Shown one piece after another: positions 25,776 to 34,534 of a stretch of 64,000 nucleotides of DNA (positions within the stretch are counted from its first letter, which is position 1; each line of letters starts with the position of its first letter). Source of the stretch: Spirosoma aureum (GTDB taxonomy: Bacteria > Bacteroidota > Bacteroidia > Cytophagales > Spirosomataceae). The stretch is taken from the NCBI RefSeq assembly GCF_011604685.1, contig NZ_CP050063.1:7109001-7173000 (forward strand), given 5' to 3'. The position numbers were made by a program, and so were the translations under genes. Under the pieces are notes generated by a model. It did no database searches. It was not told the origin of the DNA and saw nothing but the letters and a program-made list of their open reading frames with translations.

Positions 25776-26750
25776 TTAATAGGACCTTTGTGTAACTGTA
25801 GCGGTATTATTGCTACCGAACTGCCCAAAGCGGAGCACATTACCATCGCCGGTTTGGTTGAGTAGTAATGAGTTACTCGTACCCTGAACCTGCAAAGCAC
25901 TCGTAGACATTGACTCCAGCCCCGTGAGAACGTTACTGGTGCCCTCCTGCACAATTGTGGCTATATTCTGTGAGCTTCCCTGTAAAAGTCGGGCTTCATT
26001 GCTGATGCCTGACTGAGTCAGTGTGGCCTGATTTTCATTACCCTGCTGGTCAATCAAGGCCTGGTTAGCATCGCCGGTTTGCGAAATCGTCGCCTGGTTA
26101 TAATCTCCATTACCTGGATTAATCCCGCCAGTATGGTTTGTGCGGGCGTTATTACCATTTCCTGTCTGGCTTATTGAAATCTGGTTGTCTGAACTGTACT
26201 GAATATTCGCATTACTGACGTTATCATTCCCGGTTTGGGTAATCGAGACCTGGTTATTGTAGCTATCGAATGGAGCGGCCTGCCCATCGTATCCAGATGC
26301 TCTGACCGAACTCTGGTTGTGATTTCCGGTCTGCGTGATTGATACTTGATGATTACCTCCCCAGCTTGATACCGTACTGGCACTGTTTCCCTCACCGTTC
26401 TGATTGATACTGAACTGGTTATTATTCGATATAAAGCTGTTGATAGTTGCCGTATTATCATTGCCTAGCTGTGTCATTGACACCTGATTTTCTGTGCTCC
26501 AGGTCTGTAGAGATGCTGTATTCCGGTTACCCGTAGTCGAAAGAGTCCCGATATTGCCGCGTCCATTCTGCGCAAAGGAAACCTGATTATTGTCGCCCGT
26601 AGTTGTGATCGTTCCTACGTTTCCGCTGCCTCCCTGCGAAACCGGAGCGCTGTTTCCATCACCCGTCTGACTGAGCGACAACGTGTTCGACTGTGCACAA
26701 ACAGCACCTACACTGGCTGCTGTCAGTAACGATAAGATGAGCTTTTTCAT
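25776..26750 (-). CDS. csgA: major curlin-repeat protein, copy 1
   Basis: 324 aa from the ATG at 26750 (MKKLILS), signal ending VCAQ. About a dozen curlin repeats such as VSFAQNGRGN, VSMTQLGNDN, VSITQTGNHN, ISISQTGNGN and ATISQTGDAN, closing with LNQTGDGNVLRFGQFGSNNTATV. First gene of the locus, 57 bp before its paralogue. The two probably arose by tandem duplication and then diverged in the central repeats. The sequence motif at 26797-26833 lies about 47 bp before the start codon. Confidence 0.88.
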   Translation of the reverse strand: MKKLILSLLTAASVGAVCAQSNTLSLSQTGDGNSAPVSQGGSGNVGTITTTGDNNQVSFAQNGRGNIGTLSTTGNRNTASLQTWSTENQVSMTQLGNDNTATINSFISNNNQFSINQNGEGNSASTVSSWGGNHQVSITQTGNHNQSSVRASGYDGQAAPFDSYNNQVSITQTGNDNVSNANIQYSSDNQISISQTGNGNNARTNHTGGINPGNGDYNQATISQTGDANQALIDQQGNENQATLTQSGISNEARLLQGSSQNIATIVQEGTSNVLTGLESMSTSALQVQGTSNSLLLNQTGDGNVLRFGQFGSNNTATVTQRSY

Positions 26751-27045
26751 GATTGATTGATTTAAGGTGAACTGATTATGAGTTTGTCTCATCTGTGTAT
26801 CGCAGCAGGGTGAGCAAGGTTAACAGCGCAGAAAAAAAAGAAATGAATTGATAACGAAGACGGTAAAACAGCGATAACCAGATTAGGAGAGGCCGACAAT
26901 TAGCCGAATACCTCCTGGCTGTTATACTGGAAGAAAATCAGTTTTAAACCACTTCTTCAACTATTTGACAGATTACGAATACCAACAAGTCACTATTTGG
27001 CATATTATTGGATAGTATTATTGAACGAAAGTTCCTATCCGACAA
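26751..27045. other. regulatory region between curli locus and divergent gene
   Basis: A 295 bp divergent intergenic region. The only clear signal is the csgA upstream motif at 26797-26833. No CsgD-like regulator gene, hairpin terminator or exact TAnnTTTG box for the minus strand was found. Confidence 0.5.
26797..26833 (-). promoter_or_regulatory. csgA upstream motif shared with csgF
   Basis: On the minus strand: TTCTGCGCTGTTAACCTT, about 12 variable bases, then CTGCGATACAC. It matches the block upstream of csgF at both ends with only one base difference in spacing. GTTAAC is itself palindromic. Located 47 bp before the first curlin ATG. Confidence 0.6.
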
Positions 27046-27465
27046 ATGAAATACCCGACCGTAACTATTTCGAATATCATCCGTACTGTGCTACAAGGAG
27101 GAACTGGCTGCGTAGCAATTGCCTTATTGATAGGGTTATCGCTTCGATGGCAGACCTATTCGGCTCAGAACGAAATTGAACGGGAATTATCAAATCAGAC
27201 TTATCTGGAATTGACCTCGAACTTGCAAAATGCGAACTGTACGTATCATAATCATAGCTGGCTGGAGCCTTATGTTGAGTGCGAATCGATCCGGTACGGC
27301 AAACTAAAACTGACGCATAACGCACTTACTTACAACGGCATCCTGGTTCACTATAGCCCAGTTTATTTCTTTCGTACAGATAGCCTGTTTGATGAGTTCA
27401 GGGACAAAACATTAACGATGGGCCATTTGAAGCGTAGCCGAAACCATTCACTGAAACGTTTCTGA
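27046..27465 (+). CDS. single-span membrane protein, hypothetical, 139 aa
   Basis: A hydrophobic segment at about 18-34 (GCVAIALLIGLSL) after a short N-terminus suggests one membrane anchor with the rest outside the cytoplasm. The outer part has a Cys pair (NANCTYHNHSW, YVECES) that could form a disulphide, and a basic C-terminus. No family recognised. It is divergent from the curli locus and precedes the sigma factor gene, so it may belong functionally to either side. Confidence 0.55.
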   Translation: MKYPTVTISNIIRTVLQGGTGCVAIALLIGLSLRWQTYSAQNEIERELSNQTYLELTSNLQNANCTYHNHSWLEPYVECESIRYGKLKLTHNALTYNGILVHYSPVYFFRTDSLFDEFRDKTLTMGHLKRSRNHSLKRF

Positions 27466-27621
27466 TTGCGTAGGCTAGGTAGTCCTTTCGATGGGTTGCG
27501 TCATACGATTTTCTGCCAACGATGAACTGACCTACCAGCCTAATAGTTAGCGGGTTCATTGCTTTTTGGCGATCAAATCATTACCTATGCCCTTCCGGTA
27601 GTCATTGTAAAGCCGGGCAGT

Positions 27622-28304
27622 ATGACCACGGATATTGATAACCCTTGCCAAAACATTGAGCAGGGTAGCCTGGAATTTTATCAGGCGTTATTAGCCGATT
27701 ATAAACAGGCCTGGGAGTGCTTGTATATGAGCGCCTTCCGTAGTTTCGTGCCTTATGCCCGCCAGCGAAGCGCCATTTCTACGGACGACGCGCTGGACAT
27801 TCTTCAGGAGGGAATGGCGGAGTTTGCGCTTAAATTGAAAAGTAGGAAATATGTCTTTCAGGGAAGACCGGTAGCGGCTTATGTATTTACTGTTTGCCGA
27901 AACCGATGGGTTAGTTTCCTGAGAAAAAATCACATTCAGAAGGTCGATATTACACAGGAGACGGCTACAGAAGAAAGTGATTTGCCCGATGATACTGAAA
28001 GTTCCAGATCTTCCTTCAGCTTGTTCATTCAGGATGATACGGATCAGGATGGTGAAAACGAAGCCGGATCATCCGATCGCGATGCGATCTGGGAAGATAA
28101 TGAGGTCGATTGGGAGGCTGTTGGGCGGGCGTTCTCCGAAGTAAGTGACGATTGTCGCACAATGCTCCATTGCTTTTATGTCGATGAAAATCATTGAGTG
28201 AGTGCGGAGCCCAGATTGGTTTGCAGGAAAATTCTGCCAAAGTAAAACGATTTCGGTGCGCTCAGCGACTGAAGACCTTATACATTCAGTATAAACTAGA
28301 GTAG
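27622..28304 (+). pseudogene. RNA polymerase sigma-70 family factor, frameshifted in region 4
   Basis: From the ATG at 27622 the frame encodes a sigma factor: region 2 at about 35-100 (DDALDILQEGMAEFALKLK, AYVFTVCRNRWVSFLRKNH), an acidic linker, and the start of region 4 (SDDCRTMLHCFYVDENH), then stops at 28195-28197. In the frame reached by adding one base there, SECGAQIGLQENSAKVKRFRCAQRLKTL follows without interruption, exactly the second half of a region 4 helix-turn-helix, ending at TAG 28302-28304, 2 bp before the anti-sigma gene. As read, the product cannot bind a -35 element. Sequencing error, real mutation or programmed frameshifting are all possible. Confidence 0.88.
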
Positions 28305-28306
28305 TC

Positions 28307-29125
28307 ATGGAGTTATCGGATGAGCTTCTTGAACAAATCGGCGCTTACCTGTCAGGGAAGCTATCGGCCGAGGAAAAAGACCGGTTTGACGATCGGCTGG
28401 CAATTGATCCCTTGCTTCAGCAAGAAGTGGCCATTCAGCGGGAACTGAAACAGGGACTATCATTTCTGGCGCAGAAAGATCGGTTTAAACAACTGCACGC
28501 TGATCTTGACAAGCGTGGCCTGCTCAACGAAATACAATCAGGGACAAGTGAGCCAAACCGAACAGACTTGCCAATTCCCGACACAAAGTTGGCCCCATTT
28601 CCGGAGCGCCCACAAACTCTACAACGATCATTTCGCTATGGCTGGGCAAGCTGGGCCATGGCGGCTTCTGTCGTCCTTGTGCTTGGCATCGGTTGGGTGC
28701 TTTATCGGAACCAGACTCAAAAACAGGATGAACTGGCGAAGAATGAGCGGATTTTTAATGATTTCTTTACGGTGGAGATCAAATCGGCACCACCCCTTGC
28801 TGATGATCCGGATCGGGTAGCGGCCTCCCCAGACAATGGCCAGACGAAAGCGGATTCAGCACGGTTACACGCTCTTGTCGAAAGGTTGCAACGAGTGAAT
28901 CCTCAGCCAGTAATTGGCGAACTTACCGCCCTCTCGGCCAGCAACCCCGGCCATTGGAGCGCCAGTGCGCAATGGTATCTGGCGCTGGCTTATCTGAAAA
29001 ATAATCAGCAGACTGAGGCTGAGATTCGCCTGCAAAAAATTAGCCAGCTGAACGGCCATCCGTACCAGCAGGAAGCCAGGCGTTTGCTTAATCAATTAAG
29101 GTCTTCCGTACCCGATCGACCATGA
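28307..29125 (+). CDS. anti-sigma-like membrane protein with TPR-like C-terminus
   Basis: 272 aa. The N-terminal ~70 residues (LLEQIGAYLSGKLSAEEKDRFDDRLAIDP and following) match the cytoplasmic sigma-binding helices of Bacteroidota anti-sigma factors, without a zinc-binding H-C-C motif. One membrane span at about 113-133. The outer part is mainly helical and ends in a TPR-like repeat (HWSASAQWYLALAYLKNNQQTEAEIRLQKI). The start lies 2 bp after the restored end of the sigma gene and its stop overlaps the papain-like gene, so the three form an operon. Likely senses an envelope signal. Confidence 0.82.
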   Translation: MELSDELLEQIGAYLSGKLSAEEKDRFDDRLAIDPLLQQEVAIQRELKQGLSFLAQKDRFKQLHADLDKRGLLNEIQSGTSEPNRTDLPIPDTKLAPFPERPQTLQRSFRYGWASWAMAASVVLVLGIGWVLYRNQTQKQDELAKNERIFNDFFTVEIKSAPPLADDPDRVAASPDNGQTKADSARLHALVERLQRVNPQPVIGELTALSASNPGHWSASAQWYLALAYLKNNQQTEAEIRLQKISQLNGHPYQQEARRLLNQLRSSVPDRP

Positions 29126-29955
29126 AAATCAGCTGGCTCACCGGTATTCTTGTCGCATCGCTGACTTTTTCGGCATCAGCGCAAACCGATATTACGCCAG
29201 GTTTGCTGCTGGATGATGCTGGGTATGAGCAAGTACCTTACCAGGAAATTGTAACGAAGGAGAAACTGCCCAGCCAGGTTTCATTTGAGTCATTTTGCCC
29301 AGCAGTACAGGCACAGGGAGCTTATAGTACCTGCACCGGATTTGCGTGTGGTTATTACCTGCGCACGATTCTGGAAGCAAAATCCAGACAAATAACCGCA
29401 CCGACCGATATTAACAAGCTGGCCTTTTCGCCGGGTTACCTGTACGAAAAAGCCAAGTCCGACCGTGATTACGCCTGTACGGAAGGGGTCTACCTTTCTA
29501 AAGTTTTTAGTATCCTGAAAGAGGTCGGAGTCGTACCGTTCAGGCATTTTCCTTATCCAGCCTGCGGTCAACAAACCGTGCCCGTCGATGCGGTTGCCTC
29601 TCGCTATCGAATCCGTGAATACGAACGGCTGTTCAATGTACAGGATGAGGAGCCTCAAAAAATTTACAATCTAAAAAAAGCACTGGCTGCGGGTAGTCCG
29701 GTGGTGGTCGGTATGGTTGTTCCAGCTTCCTTTTTCTTTGCGGGTAAAGTATGGAAACCTGCTTCTGGCGACGACCCAAAGGATAAGCGACTCAAAGGGC
29801 ATGCGCTGTGCATAATTGGCTATGACGACAAACGGCATGGCGGGGCTTTCCGGGTTATAAACAGTTTTGGGAAAGCCTGGGCCGATGGCGGTTTCTGCTG
29901 GATCAGCTACCATGACATGGCCCGTTTTACGCGCTATGGGTTTAAAATTAGTTAG
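29122..29955 (+). CDS. secreted papain-like (C1) cysteine protease
   Basis: 277 aa, signal peptide ending SASAQ. The papain fold residues are all present: Q65 and C71 in AQGAYSTCTGFACGYYL (spacing of six as in papain), H227 in GHALCIIGYDD and N247 in VINSFGKAW. There is little propeptide: only about 40 residues between signal and core, so activation may not follow the usual route. The start overlaps the anti-sigma stop (ATGA). A secreted protease in a sigma/anti-sigma operon could process the anti-sigma outer domain or be the output of the system; both are inference. Confidence 0.88.
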   Translation: MKISWLTGILVASLTFSASAQTDITPGLLLDDAGYEQVPYQEIVTKEKLPSQVSFESFCPAVQAQGAYSTCTGFACGYYLRTILEAKSRQITAPTDINKLAFSPGYLYEKAKSDRDYACTEGVYLSKVFSILKEVGVVPFRHFPYPACGQQTVPVDAVASRYRIREYERLFNVQDEEPQKIYNLKKALAAGSPVVVGMVVPASFFFAGKVWKPASGDDPKDKRLKGHALCIIGYDDKRHGGAFRVINSFGKAWADGGFCWISYHDMARFTRYGFKIS

Positions 29956-29966
29956 CAAACCTAACC

Positions 29967-31463
29967 TCAATGAAGACCACGCGTCGTTATCTGGATTCGG
30001 TCTTCGGCTATTTCTTTGCGGTTTTTCGTACAGGTAACAGCCTCGATCATGTTCAGCATTGAACCGACAAAAATGGTGTATCCATTGTCTTTTCTGACAT
30101 ATAACTCCGAATTGGGTTTCGTTGGCAGCGCACAAAACGCTTCTTCGACAGCGTAAACAAGCAGATACTCCATACCGAACGGTGCCGAACAGACAAGTGG
30201 AACATCGGGCGCAATACGGACGTATTGATTCTCCTGCCCAGGCTTAATTTCGAAATCGTTTTCGAGCAGTGTTTTGGTGCCGTCTGCCAGTAAATACACC
30301 AGTCGTAAATGACAGGGGCGATTCGTTTTTGCTTCCACGAGTAGTTGACTTCCTTCCCAATACTCCACATTTGTCCGGCCCCTATCTGTCCGAATAGCTA
30401 CGCTCAGCGTTGTTTGTTCAGGCGAGATTTTCTGCTGGATGGTATCCCGTATGGCCACAATCTGTTGATAATTATCTGGCTTTAGTTTCAGGTTCTGCTG
30501 GCTAAGCCAGGCCAGTGGCAGGTCAGCATTGGTCAGCTTTTTCAGGACCCGATTGGTGTGAGGATCGTAAAGCTCTGCCGTAATCAGTAGGTTGTTTAGA
30601 TCCTCCTGAAAAGACCCACCCACCAGCAGCGAACGTTCTGTATGTTGCGTTGGTGAAAGAACCTCAATCGACGGAATCTTCTGAAGGAGACTACCGAGCG
30701 TGGCAAAAATCCGGTCCGACAAAGCGTTGTTCACGCCACACCGTTTGTAGGTAAACATCTCCAGTGTGATTTGCTGGCCGTTGACCGGCAGGCTTTCTTT
30801 AAGTTGATTTGCCACTGAAGCCAGCACAGTCAGCAGATCTTTCTGTTCGCTTGCAGCCTGTTCGGCATCGGCGGCAGTGGCCGTAAAAGCCGTTGCCGGC
30901 CATTTGTCTGTTTTACTGATTCCGGCTATTCGAAAATCACGATAAATAGCCAACTGGCGGTCAAATACGAACATAACCCGGAACTCGGTCAAATACTGAA
31001 ACTGGAATGGCCGCCCTTGTTTATCAGTACCTTGTAGTTGTTTGCTGAGGTACAAATTGATAAACGGCTGCCCATCTTTTGTTTGCTGGATATCGTAGCG
31101 GGCCTTACCGAAATCCATTGTATTGACAACTGGCTTTCCACCGGCAAATATGCGGCAGTCTTTTACGTACTCCTCGATAGTTGTATAGGCATTTGCCGGA
31201 TTTCTGTACTCATTGTAGACCAGTACTTCCCGGCTGCGGAAGGCGTCTCTCACCAATCCTCTGATATGATTTTGCAGCGCTTCAAAAGGCTGGTTTGCTT
31301 CGTAATGCGTCAGAATTTCCAGATTCGGCAGGTACTTGTCCTTCACCAGTCGACGGGCGCTTTCAGCAATCAGTACCCGTTCGTTTTGCGTGTATGACTG
31401 CGCCCCGGCCACAAATCCAGCCAACATAAGGAGTGCAGTTATTGCGGAAAGTACTGGCTTCAT
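29967..31463 (-). CDS. secreted DUF4384-domain protein
   Basis: 498 aa, signal peptide ending VAGAQ. The N-terminal two thirds hold two regions: about 25-200 with several aromatic beta segments, and about 205-345 resembling LpoB/FlgO-like lipoprotein folds (LTVLASVANQLKESLP, TERSLLVGGSF, ITAELYDPHTNRVL). The C-terminal domain (about 370-475) is DUF4384: VEYWEGSQLLVEAKTNRPCHLRL, then LADGTKTLLENDF. DUF4384 is repeatedly found beside or fused to caspase domains in secreted proteins. Last gene of the caspase operon, converging on the papain-like gene with only 11 bp between stops. Confidence 0.75.
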   Translation of the reverse strand: MKPVLSAITALLMLAGFVAGAQSYTQNERVLIAESARRLVKDKYLPNLEILTHYEANQPFEALQNHIRGLVRDAFRSREVLVYNEYRNPANAYTTIEEYVKDCRIFAGGKPVVNTMDFGKARYDIQQTKDGQPFINLYLSKQLQGTDKQGRPFQFQYLTEFRVMFVFDRQLAIYRDFRIAGISKTDKWPATAFTATAADAEQAASEQKDLLTVLASVANQLKESLPVNGQQITLEMFTYKRCGVNNALSDRIFATLGSLLQKIPSIEVLSPTQHTERSLLVGGSFQEDLNNLLITAELYDPHTNRVLKKLTNADLPLAWLSQQNLKLKPDNYQQIVAIRDTIQQKISPEQTTLSVAIRTDRGRTNVEYWEGSQLLVEAKTNRPCHLRLVYLLADGTKTLLENDFEIKPGQENQYVRIAPDVPLVCSAPFGMEYLLVYAVEEAFCALPTKPNSELYVRKDNGYTIFVGSMLNMIEAVTCTKNRKEIAEDRIQITTRGLH

Positions 31464-31508
31464 ACAGTCTATTCGTTGATACTGGATTACGATTACGCAG
31501 CGAGTGCT

Positions 31509-32138
31509 TTAGTGCATTGCCTTTCTGGGCGTTGTTTCCGCTAACCGGACATTACCCAGCAGCACCGTCCAGCGATGTTCTTCATAGAAAGGATCTTTCC
31601 GGTTGCGCAGGTCTACATCCATTTGTTTCGCTGTTTTGGCTTTATAGACAGGCTGACCTTTACGGTTAAAGGCCTGAAATTGCTGGAAGTAAGTAGCCGT
31701 TGTGAGATAGCCCCGATCTGTTTCTGTCCAGTCACCCAGTAAGGCAAGGTCATAGAAGGTGATGGCGATATCGAAGTATTTTTTGTCCAGATTCTTCAGT
31801 CTGCGTAAATAAATAGCCAACGGATACTCTCTGGTTATTTTGTTTGAACCAACCTGCATGGTGGCATCGGGCAAAAAAAGCATCAGGGCATTTTCAATAG
31901 CCAGCTCACGGATGTTGTCCTGCTGGTCGGGGTCGGCCACTACAGTTAAGTAGCGTTGAAATTCGGACACTTTCTGCCCGGTCAACTGTCGGAAGTCACG
32001 CAGTTGCTTATCGCTTAGCTGGCTTTCTACCACAATCTGGTGGTCATCAAGCGGCAATGGGCACTCCTGCCCCAATGAGTGATCAGGCAGAAAAATACTG
32101 AGCGCCAATGCCAAACAATGAAACACTAACCTACTCAT
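31509..32138 (-). CDS. secreted protein of unknown function in caspase operon
   Basis: 209 aa from the ATG at 32138 (MSRLVFHCLALA), which gives a good signal peptide ending SLGQ. The mature part is helical in its first half (LSDKQLRDFRQLTGQKVSEFQRYL) with a later YPLAIYLRRLKNLDKKYFDIAITFYDLALL segment. The later part reads WTETDRGYLTTATYFQQFQ. No family recognised. It sits between a caspase gene and the DUF4384 gene with short gaps (45 and 75 bp), so it is likely a component of the same system. Confidence 0.65.
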   Translation of the reverse strand: MSRLVFHCLALALSIFLPDHSLGQECPLPLDDHQIVVESQLSDKQLRDFRQLTGQKVSEFQRYLTVVADPDQQDNIRELAIENALMLFLPDATMQVGSNKITREYPLAIYLRRLKNLDKKYFDIAITFYDLALLGDWTETDRGYLTTATYFQQFQAFNRKGQPVYKAKTAKQMDVDLRNRKDPFYEEHRWTVLLGNVRLAETTPRKAMH

Positions 32139-32213
32139 AATCAATCGTATTGAACTGCCCATTACTACTTTGATTTCTGATTAGTCGATTAAAAAAAATC
32201 ACTAATAATCCCA

Positions 32214-33404
32214 TTACCACACTTCCTGAATCGCTGCCCGTTTGTAGTGTAACCCGTCGGCTGCAACTTCCGAGAGTCGCTCAATGAGATTAATTTGCTG
32301 AATACGATCGGCATTCAGGTATAATCGCCGAACAAACGTTTCGATGGGCTGCACGTCGCCCAATGTCGAATTTACGTAAATATCGATTCGCGCGTTTTTC
32401 GAAAAGAAACCCGTCAGGCGACTCATAGCCGTCAATCGCTGCTGAGAAGACAGTGTTTTATCCGTCAACTCGTTCAGATGACGGTTCATCTGATCGAAGC
32501 TAAGACTTGTACTGATTCTTCCGGAACTGTCGGACTTGCTCACATCAGGGGCCGGAGTTGTGACCAATGCTGTTTCTGTTGGTGCAATACCAACTACATT
32601 TATTTCATAAATGGATTGTTTAGCACGTGTTGCCTGATGCCGCGTCAGTCGGGTCTGAGCATCCCGAAGCAATGTTAACCAGCTGATGTTTTTATTATAA
32701 CGACTGGCCAGTTCCAGCGCTTCATCGAACGAGCGGGTATAAAAACTCCCGGAATCGGGATGAGCACAGGCCTGTTGCGGAGGCTGGCTACTGGCAATGA
32801 GCGCATCGCCTTTCATGTTTAGAAAAAGCGTTCGATAGGCTTCATTCATCAATTCGTCGGTGAGCGTTAAGGCCTTTGGCGCAATTGTTTTTTTCACCAT
32901 GCCGCGCATGTTATTGACCAGATTATTGCAGCAATCGCCCATTGTAATACACAGTCGTGCATGCTTGGCTTTAAGCGCCTGATGGACAACCATCAGGCCA
33001 GGATTTTGCTCACTTGCCTGCTCATCTTTTTCAAGCAGCAAAACCGGGAAACGGCCCGTACGCTGACTGGCATTGTAGCCATGTCCGGTGTAATACAAAA
33101 AGAGTATATCGTTCGGCTCAGGGGATAGATCACGTAATACGTCGTCGAATCGCTTGCGGCTAAACTCCTCATCCCAGATCACCTGTTCGCTCAATTGGTA
33201 GCGAATGGCGGCCGCCAATTGAACGAATTGCCGGTGCATGATCTCGACATCCCGTTTGCAGGCTTTATACAGCAACGGGTCTTTGGTGTCGGCCACCAAA
33301 ATGGCATGAACTGTTTGAGCATGACAATAAAAAGCCAACAGGCTAAATCCAATGACGAACATAGCCATTCGTTTTTGTTGCCGGAGAGCGAAGACGGCTG
33401 GCAT
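32214..33404 (-). CDS. secreted caspase-family (C14) protein, divergent
   Basis: 396 aa, signal sequence ending CHAQ near residue 30. Caspase fold at about 30-290: the histidine motif LFLYYTGHGYN (H108) and the cysteine motif CITMGDCCNNL with C158 following the aspartate, as in metacaspase DCC motifs. The remaining ~110 C-terminal residues are helical with a Y-V-N-S-T sandwich-like piece (IDIYVNSTLGDVQPIETFVRRLYLN). Starts 3 bp after the upstream caspase gene. Both catalytic residues are present, so activity is expected. Confidence 0.85.
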   Translation of the reverse strand: MPAVFALRQQKRMAMFVIGFSLLAFYCHAQTVHAILVADTKDPLLYKACKRDVEIMHRQFVQLAAAIRYQLSEQVIWDEEFSRKRFDDVLRDLSPEPNDILFLYYTGHGYNASQRTGRFPVLLLEKDEQASEQNPGLMVVHQALKAKHARLCITMGDCCNNLVNNMRGMVKKTIAPKALTLTDELMNEAYRTLFLNMKGDALIASSQPPQQACAHPDSGSFYTRSFDEALELASRYNKNISWLTLLRDAQTRLTRHQATRAKQSIYEINVVGIAPTETALVTTPAPDVSKSDSSGRISTSLSFDQMNRHLNELTDKTLSSQQRLTAMSRLTGFFSKNARIDIYVNSTLGDVQPIETFVRRLYLNADRIQQINLIERLSEVAADGLHYKRAAIQEVW

Positions 33405-33407
33405 GGC

Positions 33408-34523
33408 TTAATCGGCTTTGAACATGAACTTGCCTCTCAAACGACCTTCGAGGTAAGGAGGCTGCTTAAACCCACGGTTCTCAAGGCCCTGATCGATCCG
33501 GTCGACCAGTTCAAAAATATCGACATTCGGCTGGTTAATATGTTTTACCAGTTCACTCGTAAAAAGGCCGTTTTCCTGATCGCCATCGTAAGCCTGTTTT
33601 CCGGGTTCGGTGGCAAAAACGATCATCGTACCCACAGCGGGCTGAACGGGAGCAAACGTCAATTCGCCGGCTCCCCTTCGCCAGGATCGATACGGGTTAT
33701 TTCGGCAGGCATCCCAAAAAATCAGATTCGCACCTTTAGGGTTAGCATAGGCCATACGGCTTATAATCTGTCGTAAAGGATAGCATTCAAATTCAACATC
33801 AGGTTCTGCTTTGGGATCGGCATCTACCGGCTGCACATAATTCTCTCCGCCGACCATAAGCCCATGTCCGGCATAATAAAAAAGCCCTACATTATTGGAG
33901 CCGAGATCCGTCACAAATGAATCGAAAGTTTGTTTCAGATCACGCAAGGGCAGGTTTTCTTTATAGACCACAGTAAAACCAAGCTTTTCCAACTGCTGCC
34001 TGACAGCCCGGCCGTCGTTCGGCGGATTTTTAAGCGGGTATTTCGTATAATTCCCATTGGCAACAATCAGTGCCAGTCGTTTTTGTACAGGAACACTTTT
34101 TGAGGCTATTTCGGGTTGACAAATGATGATGCGCCGTTCGGAAATGGTCGTTCCAATGGCATTGGTCGCTTTAACGTAGATTTCGTTTGATCCAACAACC
34201 AATGGAATTACATCCGACACCTCCTGACTGCCACTAAATCGCTTAAATCCACGCTGTTGCCCAGCCAATTCGTTCCCATTATGAACAAACTGCAACTGGG
34301 TTACGGCGTCGGCCGATTGAATAAAGACCGTGGCAGTAAAGACTAATGTATGCACGGTTACCTGTTTTGGCTGCGGAGTTTTCCAGGCTATAGTCGGTGC
34401 AGTCGATGGCCCCTTCTGCATGGAAACCCAATCGCTGCGGGCGGAAATCGTTACGGGCTGCTGAGCGGCCAGTGGGTCTGACACGAACAGAAGTAGCAGG
34501 AGAAAAAGTAAACTTATTTTCAT
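33408..34523 (-). CDS. secreted caspase-family (C14) protein
   Basis: 371 aa from the ATG at 34523. Signal peptide ending PLAAQ; an Ig-like domain at about 25-135; caspase domain at about 145-365 with KRLALIVANGNY at its start, histidine motif LFYYAGHGLMVGGENY (H220) and cysteine motif LIFWDACRNNPY (C272). The domain order matches common Bacteroidota caspase-like exported proteins. Directly coupled to the second caspase gene downstream (3 bp gap) and separated by 11 bp from the gene upstream. Confidence 0.9.
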   Translation of the reverse strand: MKISLLFLLLLLFVSDPLAAQQPVTISARSDWVSMQKGPSTAPTIAWKTPQPKQVTVHTLVFTATVFIQSADAVTQLQFVHNGNELAGQQRGFKRFSGSQEVSDVIPLVVGSNEIYVKATNAIGTTISERRIIICQPEIASKSVPVQKRLALIVANGNYTKYPLKNPPNDGRAVRQQLEKLGFTVVYKENLPLRDLKQTFDSFVTDLGSNNVGLFYYAGHGLMVGGENYVQPVDADPKAEPDVEFECYPLRQIISRMAYANPKGANLIFWDACRNNPYRSWRRGAGELTFAPVQPAVGTMIVFATEPGKQAYDGDQENGLFTSELVKHINQPNVDIFELVDRIDQGLENRGFKQPPYLEGRLRGKFMFKAD

Positions 34524-34534
34524 GACCACATTGG

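Noticed and set aside
24756..26750. Regularly spaced repeats that might be a CRISPR array
   Set aside because: The periodicity of about 66-78 bp is the codon-level image of curlin amino acid repeats; there are no exact direct repeats, unique spacers or cas genes.
27550..28304. The curli locus being controlled by the neighbouring sigma factor
   Set aside because: Attractive because the csgA/csgF motif looks promoter-like, but no copy of the motif lies before the sigma operon itself and the factor is broken as read, so I do not claim it.
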